Shown here piece by piece: positions 8,407 through 16,012 of a stretch of 64,000 bases of DNA (positions within the stretch are counted from its first letter, which is position 1; each line of letters begins with the position of its first letter). The DNA is taken from NCBI GenBank assembly GCA_900539845.1, contig UQDP01000008.1, positions 32,073 through 96,072 of the forward strand. Direction: 5' to 3'. The DNA is from an uncultured Oscillospiraceae bacterium. Lineage in GTDB: Bacteria > Bacillota > Clostridia > Oscillospirales > Acutalibacteraceae. The notes beneath the pieces were generated by a model. It searched no databases. It worked only from the letters and a program-made list of their open reading frames with translations, and was not told the origin of the DNA. The translations under genes and the position numbers were made by a program.

Positions 8407-9254
8407 ATTGTATTCACTTTTTAAATACAGGAGCTTCAGACTGTATCATTTTGGAAAGCGACGGGCATTTCGCCATGGTCGATGCGGCGGAGGACACGGA
8501 ATATCCGCCGGATAAGCCCGCGTTGAAATATCGCGGCTATGAAGAGGAGATATGTGCATATCTGCATAAAAACTGCTCTGATGAAAACGGAATCGTGACT
8601 CTTGATTTTGTGCTCGGAACGCATGCGCACTCAGATCATATCGGCGGTTTTGACACAGTTATCCATGACGATAGAGTCGTGGTCAAAAAAGCGTTTTTGA
8701 AACCGTATGTTGAAAGCGGGATCAATCTGTTTGAACGGACCCAGTGGGATAATAAAGAGGTTTACAATCAAATGAGAGACGCTCTCATAAATAAGAATGT
8801 TCCGATCTACACGGATTTTGACGGCTATTCTTTTAAGATGGGCGTATTTCAGATCACCTTTTTTAACGGGTCTTATGTGCACAGATGGCGTCCAACAGGC
8901 GAAAACGAAAATTCCGTTGTCACGCTTGTTGAAGCGTTCGGCAAACGGGCGCTCCTATCGGGTGATATGAACTGGAAATGCGGCGGCGAAAAAAAGATCT
9001 CAAAAGCCGTGGGAAAGGTTGATCTTCTGAAGGTCGGACATCACGGTTATGATTTTTCCACATCCGCGATCTGGCTTAAAACGCTTGATCCTGATATCGC
9101 TGTTCTTCCCAACAAGGAGAAGCAGATGCATAAAAGCGTTGCGGCAAGAATAAAGAAATACAGCAAGGCGAAATTATATGCAACTGTGGACAACAACGGC
9201 GTCAAAACGATTTTCAGCGAAAAAGGCATAGATATAAAAACGGATATAATGTAA
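8403..9254 (+). CDS. metallo-beta-lactamase-fold hydrolase (ComEC-like domain)
   Basis: A 283-residue soluble protein. The metal-binding motif HAHSDHIGG (near residue 75), the later ALLSGDM Asp and the KVGHHG-Y histidines match the metallo-beta-lactamase fold of the ComEC C-terminal class, which includes nucleases and phosphodiesterases. No membrane segments or signal peptide are present, so it is not ComEC itself. Its start overlaps the HAD phosphatase stop (ATGA), so the two are translationally coupled. The substrate is unknown. Confidence 0.82.
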   Translation: MNCIHFLNTGASDCIILESDGHFAMVDAAEDTEYPPDKPALKYRGYEEEICAYLHKNCSDENGIVTLDFVLGTHAHSDHIGGFDTVIHDDRVVVKKAFLKPYVESGINLFERTQWDNKEVYNQMRDALINKNVPIYTDFDGYSFKMGVFQITFFNGSYVHRWRPTGENENSVVTLVEAFGKRALLSGDMNWKCGGEKKISKAVGKVDLLKVGHHGYDFSTSAIWLKTLDPDIAVLPNKEKQMHKSVAARIKKYSKAKLYATVDNNGVKTIFSEKGIDIKTDIM

Positions 9255-9258
9255 AGAA

Positions 9259-9298
9259 AACGCCGCGGAAAGGATAAATTTGTTTTTTTCGCGGCGTT
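9259..9298 (+). terminator. possible terminator hairpin with T-rich loop
   Basis: AACGCCGCG (9259-9267) can pair with CGCGGCGTT (9290-9298), but the loop is 22 nt and the longest T run is in the loop rather than after the stem. Weak as an intrinsic terminator. Confidence 0.4.
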
Positions 9299-9327
9299 GT
9301 TATATACTTTGTATGGAGAGTGACTAT

Positions 9328-9672
9328 ATGAAAAAGGTAAAGATAACTGTTTTAAAGACGACTCTTGATAAGGAGCTTGCAGCCGAATACGGCGCCGAAG
9401 GGCTTACCGCCTGCCCGATGCTGCAGGTCGGTCAGGTTTTTTATGCGGATTACGCAAAGCCCGAAGGCTTTTGTGATGAGGCTTGGAAAGCGATATACCA
9501 ATATGTTTTCGCTCTCGCTCATGGCGCCGGAAAGGATGTTTTTTATTACGGCGACTGGATCAGAAAACCCGGCGTTGCCATATGCAGCTGTAACGACGGT
9601 CTGCGTCCCGTGATCTTTAAGCTTGAGAGTACGGATGAAGAGTCCGAGATCGATTATACTCCGATAAGGTGA
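9328..9672 (+). CDS. TIGR04076-type small protein
   Basis: A 114-residue soluble protein matching from memory the uncharacterised TIGR04076 family: MKKVKITVLK start, C-P-L/M-x-VGQ near residue 30, an aromatic DYA-P-GFCDEAW segment, and PGVAICSCNDGLRPV near the C-terminus. Conserved cysteines suggest metal or redox binding, unproven. The ATG at 9328 has GGAGAG about 10 bp upstream; earlier in-frame starts lack an RBS. It stands alone between terminators. Confidence 0.75.
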   Translation: MKKVKITVLKTTLDKELAAEYGAEGLTACPMLQVGQVFYADYAKPEGFCDEAWKAIYQYVFALAHGAGKDVFYYGDWIRKPGVAICSCNDGLRPVIFKLESTDEESEIDYTPIR

Positions 9673-9674
9673 AA

Positions 9675-9710
9675 AAAGGCGAAGCCAAAATGAAGGCTTC
9701 GCTCTTTTTA
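9675..9710. terminator. bidirectional terminator between TIGR04076 gene and nrdG
   Basis: GCGAAGCC (9679-9686) pairs with GGCTTCGC (9694-9701); A6 on the left and TCTTTTTA on the right give a U-tract in both directions, serving two convergent genes. Confidence 0.85.
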
Positions 9711-9718
9711 TGTACCTA

Positions 9719-10243
9719 TTATTCAAGATAAAGCTGCACTTTTCCGCTCGCAAGTGTTTTTTTCAGGTCTATAACTCTTTGATTTTCAGAACCGCGGAAT
9801 TTTAGAGAGATGTTTTTTAATTCCTTTTCAAATCTGCCGTCCACAAGAATATCAATATATTTCAGCATTTCCTGAGCCGTTTCGGTGCAGGCGCGGCTTT
9901 TTTCTTTCCCGGTGATTTGCTCCAGCGTAAAGCCGCTGTAGCACCACACAGTCTTCATGGGGCAGCGCTTTTTGAAATCTTTTAAAAGCTCAAGCATTCC
10001 CTCCTGATTTTCGGGCTCGAAAGGCTCTCCGCCGAGCAGGGAAAGCCCCGAGATCCATGGCGGTTCACAGGAAGAAATTATGAAATCCTTCGTTTCTGCG
10101 CTCCATTTTTTTCCATAGTCGAAATCCCATGCGATTTCGTTGAAGCATTCCGGGCAGTGGTGGCGGCAACCCGAAACAAAAACGGAAGTCCTTACACCCT
10201 CTCCGTTTGCGATATCATTTGTTTTTATTTCTGCAATATTCAT
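9719..10243 (-). CDS. nrdG: anaerobic ribonucleotide reductase activating protein
   Basis: A 174-residue radical SAM activase that makes the glycyl radical on NrdD. The cluster ligands are Cys26, Cys30 and Cys33 in GCRHHCPEC, followed by SLLGGEP (SAM binding) near residue 105. Length is normal. It follows nrdD by 66 bp, but this gap holds a terminator-like hairpin, and no Shine-Dalgarno site precedes the ATG (the upstream bases read TTTTATTTTACT). Expression is probably lower than nrdD, which fits a catalytic activator. Confidence 0.95.
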   Translation of the reverse strand: MNIAEIKTNDIANGEGVRTSVFVSGCRHHCPECFNEIAWDFDYGKKWSAETKDFIISSCEPPWISGLSLLGGEPFEPENQEGMLELLKDFKKRCPMKTVWCYSGFTLEQITGKEKSRACTETAQEMLKYIDILVDGRFEKELKNISLKFRGSENQRVIDLKKTLASGKVQLYLE

Positions 10244-10245
10244 AG

Positions 10246-10284
10246 TAAAATAAAAGGGAGCGAACGAAAATCCGCCGCGCTCCC
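10246..10284 (-). terminator. terminator or attenuator between nrdD and nrdG
   Basis: On the minus strand GGGAGCG (10284-10278) pairs with CGCTCCC (10261-10255), followed by TTTTATTTTA. Since nrdG lies beyond it with no obvious promoter, nrdG is presumably made by partial readthrough. Confidence 0.7.
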
Positions 10285-10309
10285 TCTCCTTCTTTATATA
10301 TTTATGTTA

Positions 10310-12484
10310 TTACAGGTGAAGAACCCGGTCTCTAATTTCCTGCGTTCTGCCCTGATTCCAGAACTGCGTGCCGATATATCCGCAGGTGCGGCGGGCAACA
10401 TTCATTTTGCTCTGGTCCTCATTGCCGCAGTTGGGGCAGCGCCATTCAAGCTTTCCGTTTTCTTCAACGATCTTGATCTCGCCGTCATATCCGCATACCT
10501 GGCAGTAGTCGCTCTTTGTGTTCAGCTCAGCATACATAATGTGGTTATATATATACTGCATAACAGAAAGTACGGCCGGAATATTATTCTGCATATTCGG
10601 AACCTCAACATAGCTGATGGCTCCGCCGGGCGAAAGCTTCTGGAACTCAGCTTCAAATTCAAGCTTCTTGAACGCGTCTATCGGCTCTGAAACGTGAACG
10701 TGATAGCTGTTTGTTATGTAATTCTTGTCTGTTACGCCGGGGATCTTGCCGAAACGCTTCTGAAGGCACTTCGCGAATTTGTACGTTGTTGATTCAAGCG
10801 GTGTGCCGTACACGGAAAAGTCAATGTTTTCTTTCTCTTTCCAAGTCTTGCAGGCGTCATTGAGCTTCTGCATAACCGAAAGGGCAAAATCTTTTGCATC
10901 AGGGTCGGTATGGCTCTTCCCGGTCATATATTTAACACATTCATAAAGACCGGCATAACCGAGCGAAATCGTGGAATATCCTCCGAAGAGAAGCTTGTCA
11001 ATGGTCTCACCCTTCTTGAGACGCGCAAGAGCGCCGTACTGCCAAAGGATGGGCGCAACATCGCTGGGCGTGCCGAGAAGTCTGTTGTGACGGCACATGA
11101 GGGCGCGGTAGCAGAGATCCAGTCTCTCATCGAATATCTTCCAGAATTTTGTCATATCCCCGCCGGAGGAGCAGGCAATATCAACAAGATTGATTGTAAC
11201 AACACCCTGATTGAATCTGCCGTAATATTTCGGCTTATTGGTTTTGGGATCAACATAAGGAGTAAGGAAGGAACGGCAGCCCATGCAGGTATAAACATTT
11301 CCGTTTCCGTTTTTGTCGATCTTCAGCTCGCGCATTTTCTTTGCGGAAATGTAATCGGGCACCATTCTCTTTGCCGTGCACTTTGCGGCAAGGCAGGTAA
11401 CATCCCAGTATTTTGAACCTTCAGTAATATTATCCTCGTCAAGCACATAGATCAGCTTCGGGAACGCGGGAGTGATCCATACGCCGCTCTCGTTCTTCAC
11501 GCCCTGTATCCTCTGGCGCAGCACCTCTTCAATGATGAGTTTAAGGTCGTCTCTTGTCTGACCTTCCGGCACTTCGTCAAGATACATAAATACGGTAACG
11601 AACGGAGCCTGACCGTTGGTTGTCATAAGGGTTATAACTTGATACTGTATCGTCTGAACACCGCGCTTTATCTCGTTTTTGACGCGCAGCTCGGTGATCT
11701 TGTTAATTTCTTCATCGGTAGGCTCGATGCCCGCCTCTTCAAGTTCGGCTCTTACGTCTTTTCTGAATTTCTGTCTGCTGAGATCAACAAACGGAGCGAG
11801 ATGCGCAAGGCTTATGCTCTGACCGCCGTACTGGCTTGAAGCGATCTGTGCAATGATCTGTGTTGCGATATTGCAGGCAGTGGAAAAGGTATGCGGCTTT
11901 TCAATCATAGTTCCGCTGATAACCGTGCCGTTCTGCAGCATATCCTCAAGATTAACAAGATCGCAGTTGTGCATATGCTGTGCAAAGTAATCCGCGTCAT
12001 GGAAATGGATGAGTCCGTTTTCATGCGCTTCAACGATATCCTGCGGCAGAAGGATCCTCTTTGTAAGGTCCTTTGATACCTCGCCGGCCATATAATCGCG
12101 CTGAACGCTGTTTACAGTCGGGTTTTTATTCGAGTTCTCCTGCTTTACCTCTTCATTGTTGCACTCGATAAGAGTCAGTATCTGTTCGTCCGTTGTGTTG
12201 GACTTTCTGATAAGCGAGCGGTTATAGCGGTATTTAACATATCGCTTCGCAACCTCGAACGCCCCCTGAGCCATGATCTGATTCTCAACAATGTCCTGAA
12301 TTTCTTCAACGGAAAGAGCCCTTGCCGCTTTCATGATTTTGAATTCAACATATTCGGCTATATCCCTTATCTGGGAGGCGGTAAGCTCCTCTTTTTCGCA
12401 TGCCGCGTTCGCCTTTGTTACGGCGTTAATGATCTTCGTCAGGTCAAATTCGGCTTCCGATCCGTTTCTTTTGATAATCTTCAT
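10310..12484 (-). CDS. nrdD: anaerobic ribonucleoside-triphosphate reductase
   Basis: A 724-residue glycyl-radical enzyme that reduces NTPs to dNTPs without oxygen. An N-terminal ATP-cone (MKIIKRNGSEAEFDLTKI) gives allosteric control. The C-terminus has a four-cysteine zinc site (CQVCGYDG ... CPNCGNE) and the radical Gly near residue 702 in RRTCGYIG. Catalytic cysteines sit in the body (for example KCTAKRMVPD, CMGCRS). The ATG at 12484 is chosen over the GTG at 12493 because GGAGGTG overlaps the GTG and is well spaced for the ATG. A strong promoter with a palindromic spacer lies upstream. Confidence 0.97.
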   Translation of the reverse strand: MKIIKRNGSEAEFDLTKIINAVTKANAACEKEELTASQIRDIAEYVEFKIMKAARALSVEEIQDIVENQIMAQGAFEVAKRYVKYRYNRSLIRKSNTTDEQILTLIECNNEEVKQENSNKNPTVNSVQRDYMAGEVSKDLTKRILLPQDIVEAHENGLIHFHDADYFAQHMHNCDLVNLEDMLQNGTVISGTMIEKPHTFSTACNIATQIIAQIASSQYGGQSISLAHLAPFVDLSRQKFRKDVRAELEEAGIEPTDEEINKITELRVKNEIKRGVQTIQYQVITLMTTNGQAPFVTVFMYLDEVPEGQTRDDLKLIIEEVLRQRIQGVKNESGVWITPAFPKLIYVLDEDNITEGSKYWDVTCLAAKCTAKRMVPDYISAKKMRELKIDKNGNGNVYTCMGCRSFLTPYVDPKTNKPKYYGRFNQGVVTINLVDIACSSGGDMTKFWKIFDERLDLCYRALMCRHNRLLGTPSDVAPILWQYGALARLKKGETIDKLLFGGYSTISLGYAGLYECVKYMTGKSHTDPDAKDFALSVMQKLNDACKTWKEKENIDFSVYGTPLESTTYKFAKCLQKRFGKIPGVTDKNYITNSYHVHVSEPIDAFKKLEFEAEFQKLSPGGAISYVEVPNMQNNIPAVLSVMQYIYNHIMYAELNTKSDYCQVCGYDGEIKIVEENGKLEWRCPNCGNEDQSKMNVARRTCGYIGTQFWNQGRTQEIRDRVLHL

Positions 12485-12505
12485 TGCACTCACCTCCGAA
12501 ATTTG

Positions 12506-12541
12506 TTACAATATTACAGCAAATATTACAAAATCGTTACA
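12506..12541 (-). promoter_or_regulatory. four TGTAA repeats in the nrdD leader
   Basis: The minus-strand leader holds four TGTAA motifs (plus-strand TTACA ending at 12510, 12518, 12530 and 12541), spaced 8-12 bp. They might bind a regulator such as NrdR, but I see no clear NrdR box. Suggestive only. Confidence 0.3.
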
Positions 12542-12562
12542 TCAACTGTATGTCGCTTTTAC

Positions 12563-12591
12563 ATCATACCAAAATACGGTATGCTTGTCAA
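12563..12591 (-). promoter_or_regulatory. nrdD promoter with palindrome in the spacer
   Basis: On the minus strand TTGACA (12591-12586), 17-bp spacer, TATGAT (12568-12563). An exact inverted repeat CATACC-N7-GGTATG occupies 12565-12583, covering the spacer and touching the -10, a position where a bound repressor would block RNA polymerase. Confidence 0.8.
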
Positions 12592-12599
12592 TAGAAATT

Positions 12600-12845
12600 C
12601 ACAAAAAATCACAAGATATAGTAGATTTTTTTGAAAAACGCAAAAAAATAAACGATATGTAGATTTTGCTTTTTCTCGCGGAAAATGCTGATTTTTGGCT
12701 TGCAGCCGCAAGATTTTCCGAAAACGAATGCAATTTTAAGCCGGAAAAGTTACAATTTGCAAGTACAAAAAGTATAAACAGGTTTTCATGTTTTTCGCAT
12801 ATATGGGCAAGCGTGCTGTTTGTTATATTTTGTTGCTCCGATTTG
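12600..12845. other. AT-rich intergenic region between divergent nrdD and thi operons
   Basis: No gene seen. It contains an imperfect hairpin: CGGAAAAT (12679-12686) with ATTTTCCG (12713-12720), enclosing CTTGC (12699-12703) and GCAAG (12708-12712). A short repeated GTAGATTTT occurs near 12619 and 12659. No function can be assigned. Confidence 0.4.
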
Positions 12846-12874
12846 TTGACAAATTGTGACCGAGGCATTATAAT
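12846..12874 (+). promoter_or_regulatory. promoter of the thiamine-precursor transport operon
   Basis: Consensus TTGACA (12846-12851), 17-bp spacer, TATAAT (12869-12874); transcription would begin near 12881, just before the TPP aptamer. Confidence 0.85.
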
Positions 12875-12885
12875 ATGTTTAACTT

Positions 12886-13010
12886 AATAAGTCAGGGGTG
12901 CTGAAAGGCTGAGATTATACCCTTCGACCCGTTCGTTAGCACGAACGGCGGAGACTGAATTGATGCAATGATATTGCGCCCCCGTTCTGCCTGAACGGGG
13001 CTTTTCTTTT
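12886..13010 (+). promoter_or_regulatory. TPP riboswitch (THI element) with terminator
   Basis: The conserved THI blocks are present: GGGGTGC, GGCTGAGA (12907-12914), TACCCTTCGACCCG (12918-12931), the TTAGCAC loop and CGGAGA before the closing CTGAA. The P4/P5 arm pairs CCGTTCGT (12929-12936) with ACGAACGG (12941-12948). A terminator follows (12980-13010). The 3' side of the arm, GAACGG, can instead pair with CCGTTC of the terminator (12982-12987), giving an antiterminator when TPP is absent. The downstream thiamine-precursor transporter fits this role. Confidence 0.92.
12980..13010 (+). terminator. riboswitch-controlled terminator
   Basis: CCCCGTTC (12980-12987), loop TGCCT, GAACGGGG (12993-13000), then CTTTTCTTTT: the expression platform of the TPP riboswitch. 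Confidence 0.88.
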
Positions 13011-13048
13011 GGCTTGTTGAGAATTTTTATTGAAAGGAAGTTTTACAG

Positions 13049-13348
13049 ATGAAAGCAAGTGTGGCAATTCAGGTTTTGCCCAAGACGGACAGTGAGGAGG
13101 AGCTCATCAGAATAGTCGATGAGGTAATCGCTTACATAAAGAGCAGCGGTCTTAACTGTTCTGTGGGTCCTTTTGAAACCACGATTGAGGGAGAAAGCTA
13201 CGATCAGCTTATGGAGATCGTTGCAAACTGCCAGAAAGTGGCGATAAAAGCCGGCTGCCCAAGCGTAAGCGCCTATGTAAAAGTGGTTTATAACCCTGAA
13301 GGCGAGGTATTGACGATTGATAAAAAAGTTACAAAGCATCACCAATAA
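13049..13348 (+). CDS. thiamine/HMP-binding YkoF-like small protein
   Basis: A 99-residue protein of the thiamine-binding (YkoF/MTH1187, PF01910) fold: MKASVAIQVLP start, ETTIEGESYDQLMEIV and the SAYVKVVYN strand. Family members bind thiamine or its pyrimidine moiety in the cytoplasm. It is the first gene after the TPP riboswitch and overlaps the permease gene by 32 bp, so it belongs to the transport operon. RBS GGAAG lies before the ATG. Confidence 0.88.
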   Translation: MKASVAIQVLPKTDSEEELIRIVDEVIAYIKSSGLNCSVGPFETTIEGESYDQLMEIVANCQKVAIKAGCPSVSAYVKVVYNPEGEVLTIDKKVTKHHQ

Positions 13349-14105
13349 GGCAGCGCCGTTTTTGGCTCTGGCGGTTATTGTATTCATTTGGTATCTTTGC
13401 AACAGCTTTGAAGTCGTTCCGGCATATATGCTGCCGTCGCCGCAGGATGTTGTTATGGCGTTCATCAATAATTTTGACGTTATGATGGAGCAGGCGGCTG
13501 TTACGCTTCAGGAGGCTGTATACGGTCTTGCGATAGGAATCTGCATTGCGTTCGTTGTTTCTGCTCTTATGGACAGATTTTCGTTTCTGCATAAGGCGAT
13601 ATATCCGATTCTTGTTGTGACGCAAACCATTCCGACTATCGCCATCGCGCCGCTTCTGGTGCTGTGGATGGGATTCGGGATGGCGCCTAAGATCACTTTG
13701 GTAGTTATAACAACGTTTTTCCCGATTTCGATAGGTTTGCTGGACGGCTTTGAGTCAGCAGACAAAGATGAAATCAATATGATGCGCTCCATGGGTGCCA
13801 GCAATCTGCAGGTCTTCAGACATATCAAGCTGCCTTCCGCAACCGGCTCTTTCTTTTCCGGTCTGAGGATCTCGGCTTCGTATGCCATTGTCGGAGCCGT
13901 TATTTCCGAATGGCTCGGAGGCTTTGAAGGCCTTGGCGTATATATGACGCGGGTTAAAAAAGCATATGCGTTTGATAAAATGTTTGCAGTGATCGTTTTT
14001 ATTTCAATTATCAGCCTTGTTCTTATGGGAATCGTTTCTCTTTTGCAGAAAACGGCTATGCCATGGGAACGCAAAAATAAAAAAAGAAAAGGAAACTCAT
14101 TATGA
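13317..14105 (+). CDS. thiamine-precursor ABC transporter, permease (ThiX-like)
   Basis: A 262-residue permease of the BPD_transp_1 class (nitrate/taurine/ThiX type) with about six transmembrane helices and the EAA-like loop ADKDEINMMRSMGAS that docks on the ATPase. The TTG start at 13317 has GAGGT about 8 bp upstream; a later start would remove part of the first helix. It overlaps the neighbours at both ends (32 bp and ATGA). Riboswitch control and the partner genes point to import of a thiamine pyrimidine precursor such as HMP or formylaminopyrimidine. Confidence 0.9.
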   Translation: MIKKLQSITNKAAPFLALAVIVFIWYLCNSFEVVPAYMLPSPQDVVMAFINNFDVMMEQAAVTLQEAVYGLAIGICIAFVVSALMDRFSFLHKAIYPILVVTQTIPTIAIAPLLVLWMGFGMAPKITLVVITTFFPISIGLLDGFESADKDEINMMRSMGASNLQVFRHIKLPSATGSFFSGLRISASYAIVGAVISEWLGGFEGLGVYMTRVKKAYAFDKMFAVIVFISIISLVLMGIVSLLQKTAMPWERKNKKRKGNSL

Positions 14106-15118
14106 AAAAGAAGATTTTAGCGATGCTTTTGGTCTTTGCCTTTGTTTTCAGCTTTGCGGCATGCTCAAAAACATCTGAGGATAATAAGAATGACGTGCAG
14201 CAGCTTACGGATATAACCGTTTGCCTTGACTGGACGCCGAACACGAACCACACAGGCTTGTTTGTTGCGCTTAAAAACGGATATTATGAAGAAGCCGGAC
14301 TGAATGTCACAATTGTTCAGCCCCCGGAAAACGGAGCGACACAGGCTTGCGCAGCCGGTCAGGCTCAGTTCGCAATCGATTTTCAGGATATTCTTGCGGC
14401 GGCTTTTGCTTCCGATACACCGCTTGGAGTAACGGCTGTTGCGGCAGTAATACAGCATAACACCTCAGGTATCATGTCGTCAAAAGGGCAGGGGATGGAA
14501 CGCCCTGCCGGTTTGACGGGAAAAACCTATCTCACATGGGATTCCCCGATAGAGCTTGCAACGCTTGAAAATGTTGTCAACGCTGACGGCGGAGACTGGA
14601 GCAGAGTCAATATTGAGCCGAATACGGTTACAAATGAAGCGATGGACGTTAAGGAAAATCCCGACCATGCGATCTGGGTATATTATGCTTGGGGCGGAGT
14701 CAACGCGGAAGTAAGCAACATAGATACCGATTTCTTTTATTTAAGAGATTATAATGACGCGTTTGATTATTATACCCCCGTTATCGTTGCGAACAATGAA
14801 TTTCTTGAAACACAGCCGGATACTGCAAAGGCGTTTCTTGCCGCAACGCAAAAAGGATATGCGTTTGCAATTGAAAATCCCGATGAGGCCGCGCAGATAC
14901 TCATTGACAGCGATGACACAAAGTCTCTTGTGGGTTCCGAGGAGCTTGTCTACGCAAGTCAGCGGTGGATAGCAGACCAGTATATTGCCGATGCGGAAAA
15001 ATGGGGATATATTGATCCTGCACGCTGGAATGCGTTTTACGCATGGCTTTATGAAAACGGGCTTGTTGAAAAGGATATCAGCAACAACGTCGGTTTTTCA
15101 AACGATTACCTGTCTTAA
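14102..15118 (+). CDS. thiamine-precursor ABC transporter, substrate-binding lipoprotein (ThiY-like)
   Basis: A 338-residue lipoprotein: the signal peptide ends in the lipobox FAAC, with Cys21 the lipid anchor. The mature part is an NMT1/ThiY-type binding protein: TVCLDWTPNTNHTGLFVA near residue 40, then GYYEEAGL and a GAT motif typical of the family. In ThiY this opening segment lines the pyrimidine-binding cleft. Start overlaps the permease stop (ATGA). Confidence 0.92.
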   Translation: MKKKILAMLLVFAFVFSFAACSKTSEDNKNDVQQLTDITVCLDWTPNTNHTGLFVALKNGYYEEAGLNVTIVQPPENGATQACAAGQAQFAIDFQDILAAAFASDTPLGVTAVAAVIQHNTSGIMSSKGQGMERPAGLTGKTYLTWDSPIELATLENVVNADGGDWSRVNIEPNTVTNEAMDVKENPDHAIWVYYAWGGVNAEVSNIDTDFFYLRDYNDAFDYYTPVIVANNEFLETQPDTAKAFLAATQKGYAFAIENPDEAAQILIDSDDTKSLVGSEELVYASQRWIADQYIADAEKWGYIDPARWNAFYAWLYENGLVEKDISNNVGFSNDYLS

Positions 15119-15137
15119 AAGATTGGATAAATTATAA

Positions 15138-15887
15138 ATGGATAACATACTTGTTGTAGAAAATGTTAAAAAAAGCTTCGGCGATAAAACGGTTATTCAG
15201 AATGTGGATCTTTCACTTGCAAAAGGCGAGCTTATCTCTTTGCTCGGAGTCAGCGGCGCGGGCAAGACAACATTGTTTAACTGTATTTCGGGTATCGATA
15301 CCGTTGATGAAGGTCGGATCTGTTTGTCCGGCGAGGATATCACCGGCAAGCCCGGCAAGATCAGCTATATGCTGCAGAAGGATCTGCTTTTGCCCTATAA
15401 GAAGATCATAGACAATGTTTCGCTTCCTCTGGTTCTTTCTGGAATGAAGAAAAAGGAGGCGCGCGAGACGGCAGACAGGCACTTCAGCGAATTCGGACTG
15501 GATTCAACTCAGTATTTGTATCCGTCACAGCTTTCCGGCGGAATGCGCCAGCGAGCGGCGCTTTTAAGAACATATCTGGCTTCAAACGGTGTTGCTCTTT
15601 TGGACGAACCCTTCAGCGCGCTCGATACAATCACGAAAAGTGCGATGCACAAGTGGTATCTTTCCATTATGGAGAAGATCAATCTGTCAACGATCTTCAT
15701 AACGCATGATATTGATGAGGCGGTCTTGCTTTCAGACAGAATACTGATCTTATCAGGAAATCCCGGAAAAATAACGGATACTATCGTTATCAAAGAGCCT
15801 AAGCCGAGAAAAGCGGATTTTAGTTTGACTCCTGCCTTTCTCGAATATAAGAAGCAGGTTATTGCGTGCCTCGGAAATATAATTTAA
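15138..15887 (+). CDS. thiamine-precursor ABC transporter, ATPase (ThiZ-like)
   Basis: A 249-residue ABC ATPase with Walker A GVSGAGKTT (near residue 37), signature LSGGMRQRAALLR, Walker B VALLDEPFSALD and switch TIFITHDIDEA. It resembles the nitrate/taurine/ThiZ ATPases and is the last gene of the riboswitch operon. A long hairpin follows. Confidence 0.93.
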   Translation: MDNILVVENVKKSFGDKTVIQNVDLSLAKGELISLLGVSGAGKTTLFNCISGIDTVDEGRICLSGEDITGKPGKISYMLQKDLLLPYKKIIDNVSLPLVLSGMKKKEARETADRHFSEFGLDSTQYLYPSQLSGGMRQRAALLRTYLASNGVALLDEPFSALDTITKSAMHKWYLSIMEKINLSTIFITHDIDEAVLLSDRILILSGNPGKITDTIVIKEPKPRKADFSLTPAFLEYKKQVIACLGNII

Positions 15888-15889
15888 AG

Positions 15890-15925
15890 CAACAGCGGCA
15901 GCCACGGCTGCCGCTGTTGTTTCAT
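15890..15925 (+). terminator. terminator of the thi transport operon
   Basis: A 13-bp near-perfect stem, AACAGCGGCAGCC (15891-15903) with GGCTGCCGCTGTT (15906-15918). The T-tract is short (GTTTC), so termination may be partial. Confidence 0.75.
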
Positions 15926-16012
15926 CATGATTTGTTTTCTGTATACGTCTTGTAAATATTCTCTCTTGGTAATATAATATAAAATATAAATTTTTCATTG
16001 GTGAGAGGGACT

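Noticed and set aside
12599..12868. Small ORFs in the nrdD-thi intergenic region on both strands
   Set aside because: No RBS, low-complexity composition, and they overlap the thi promoter.
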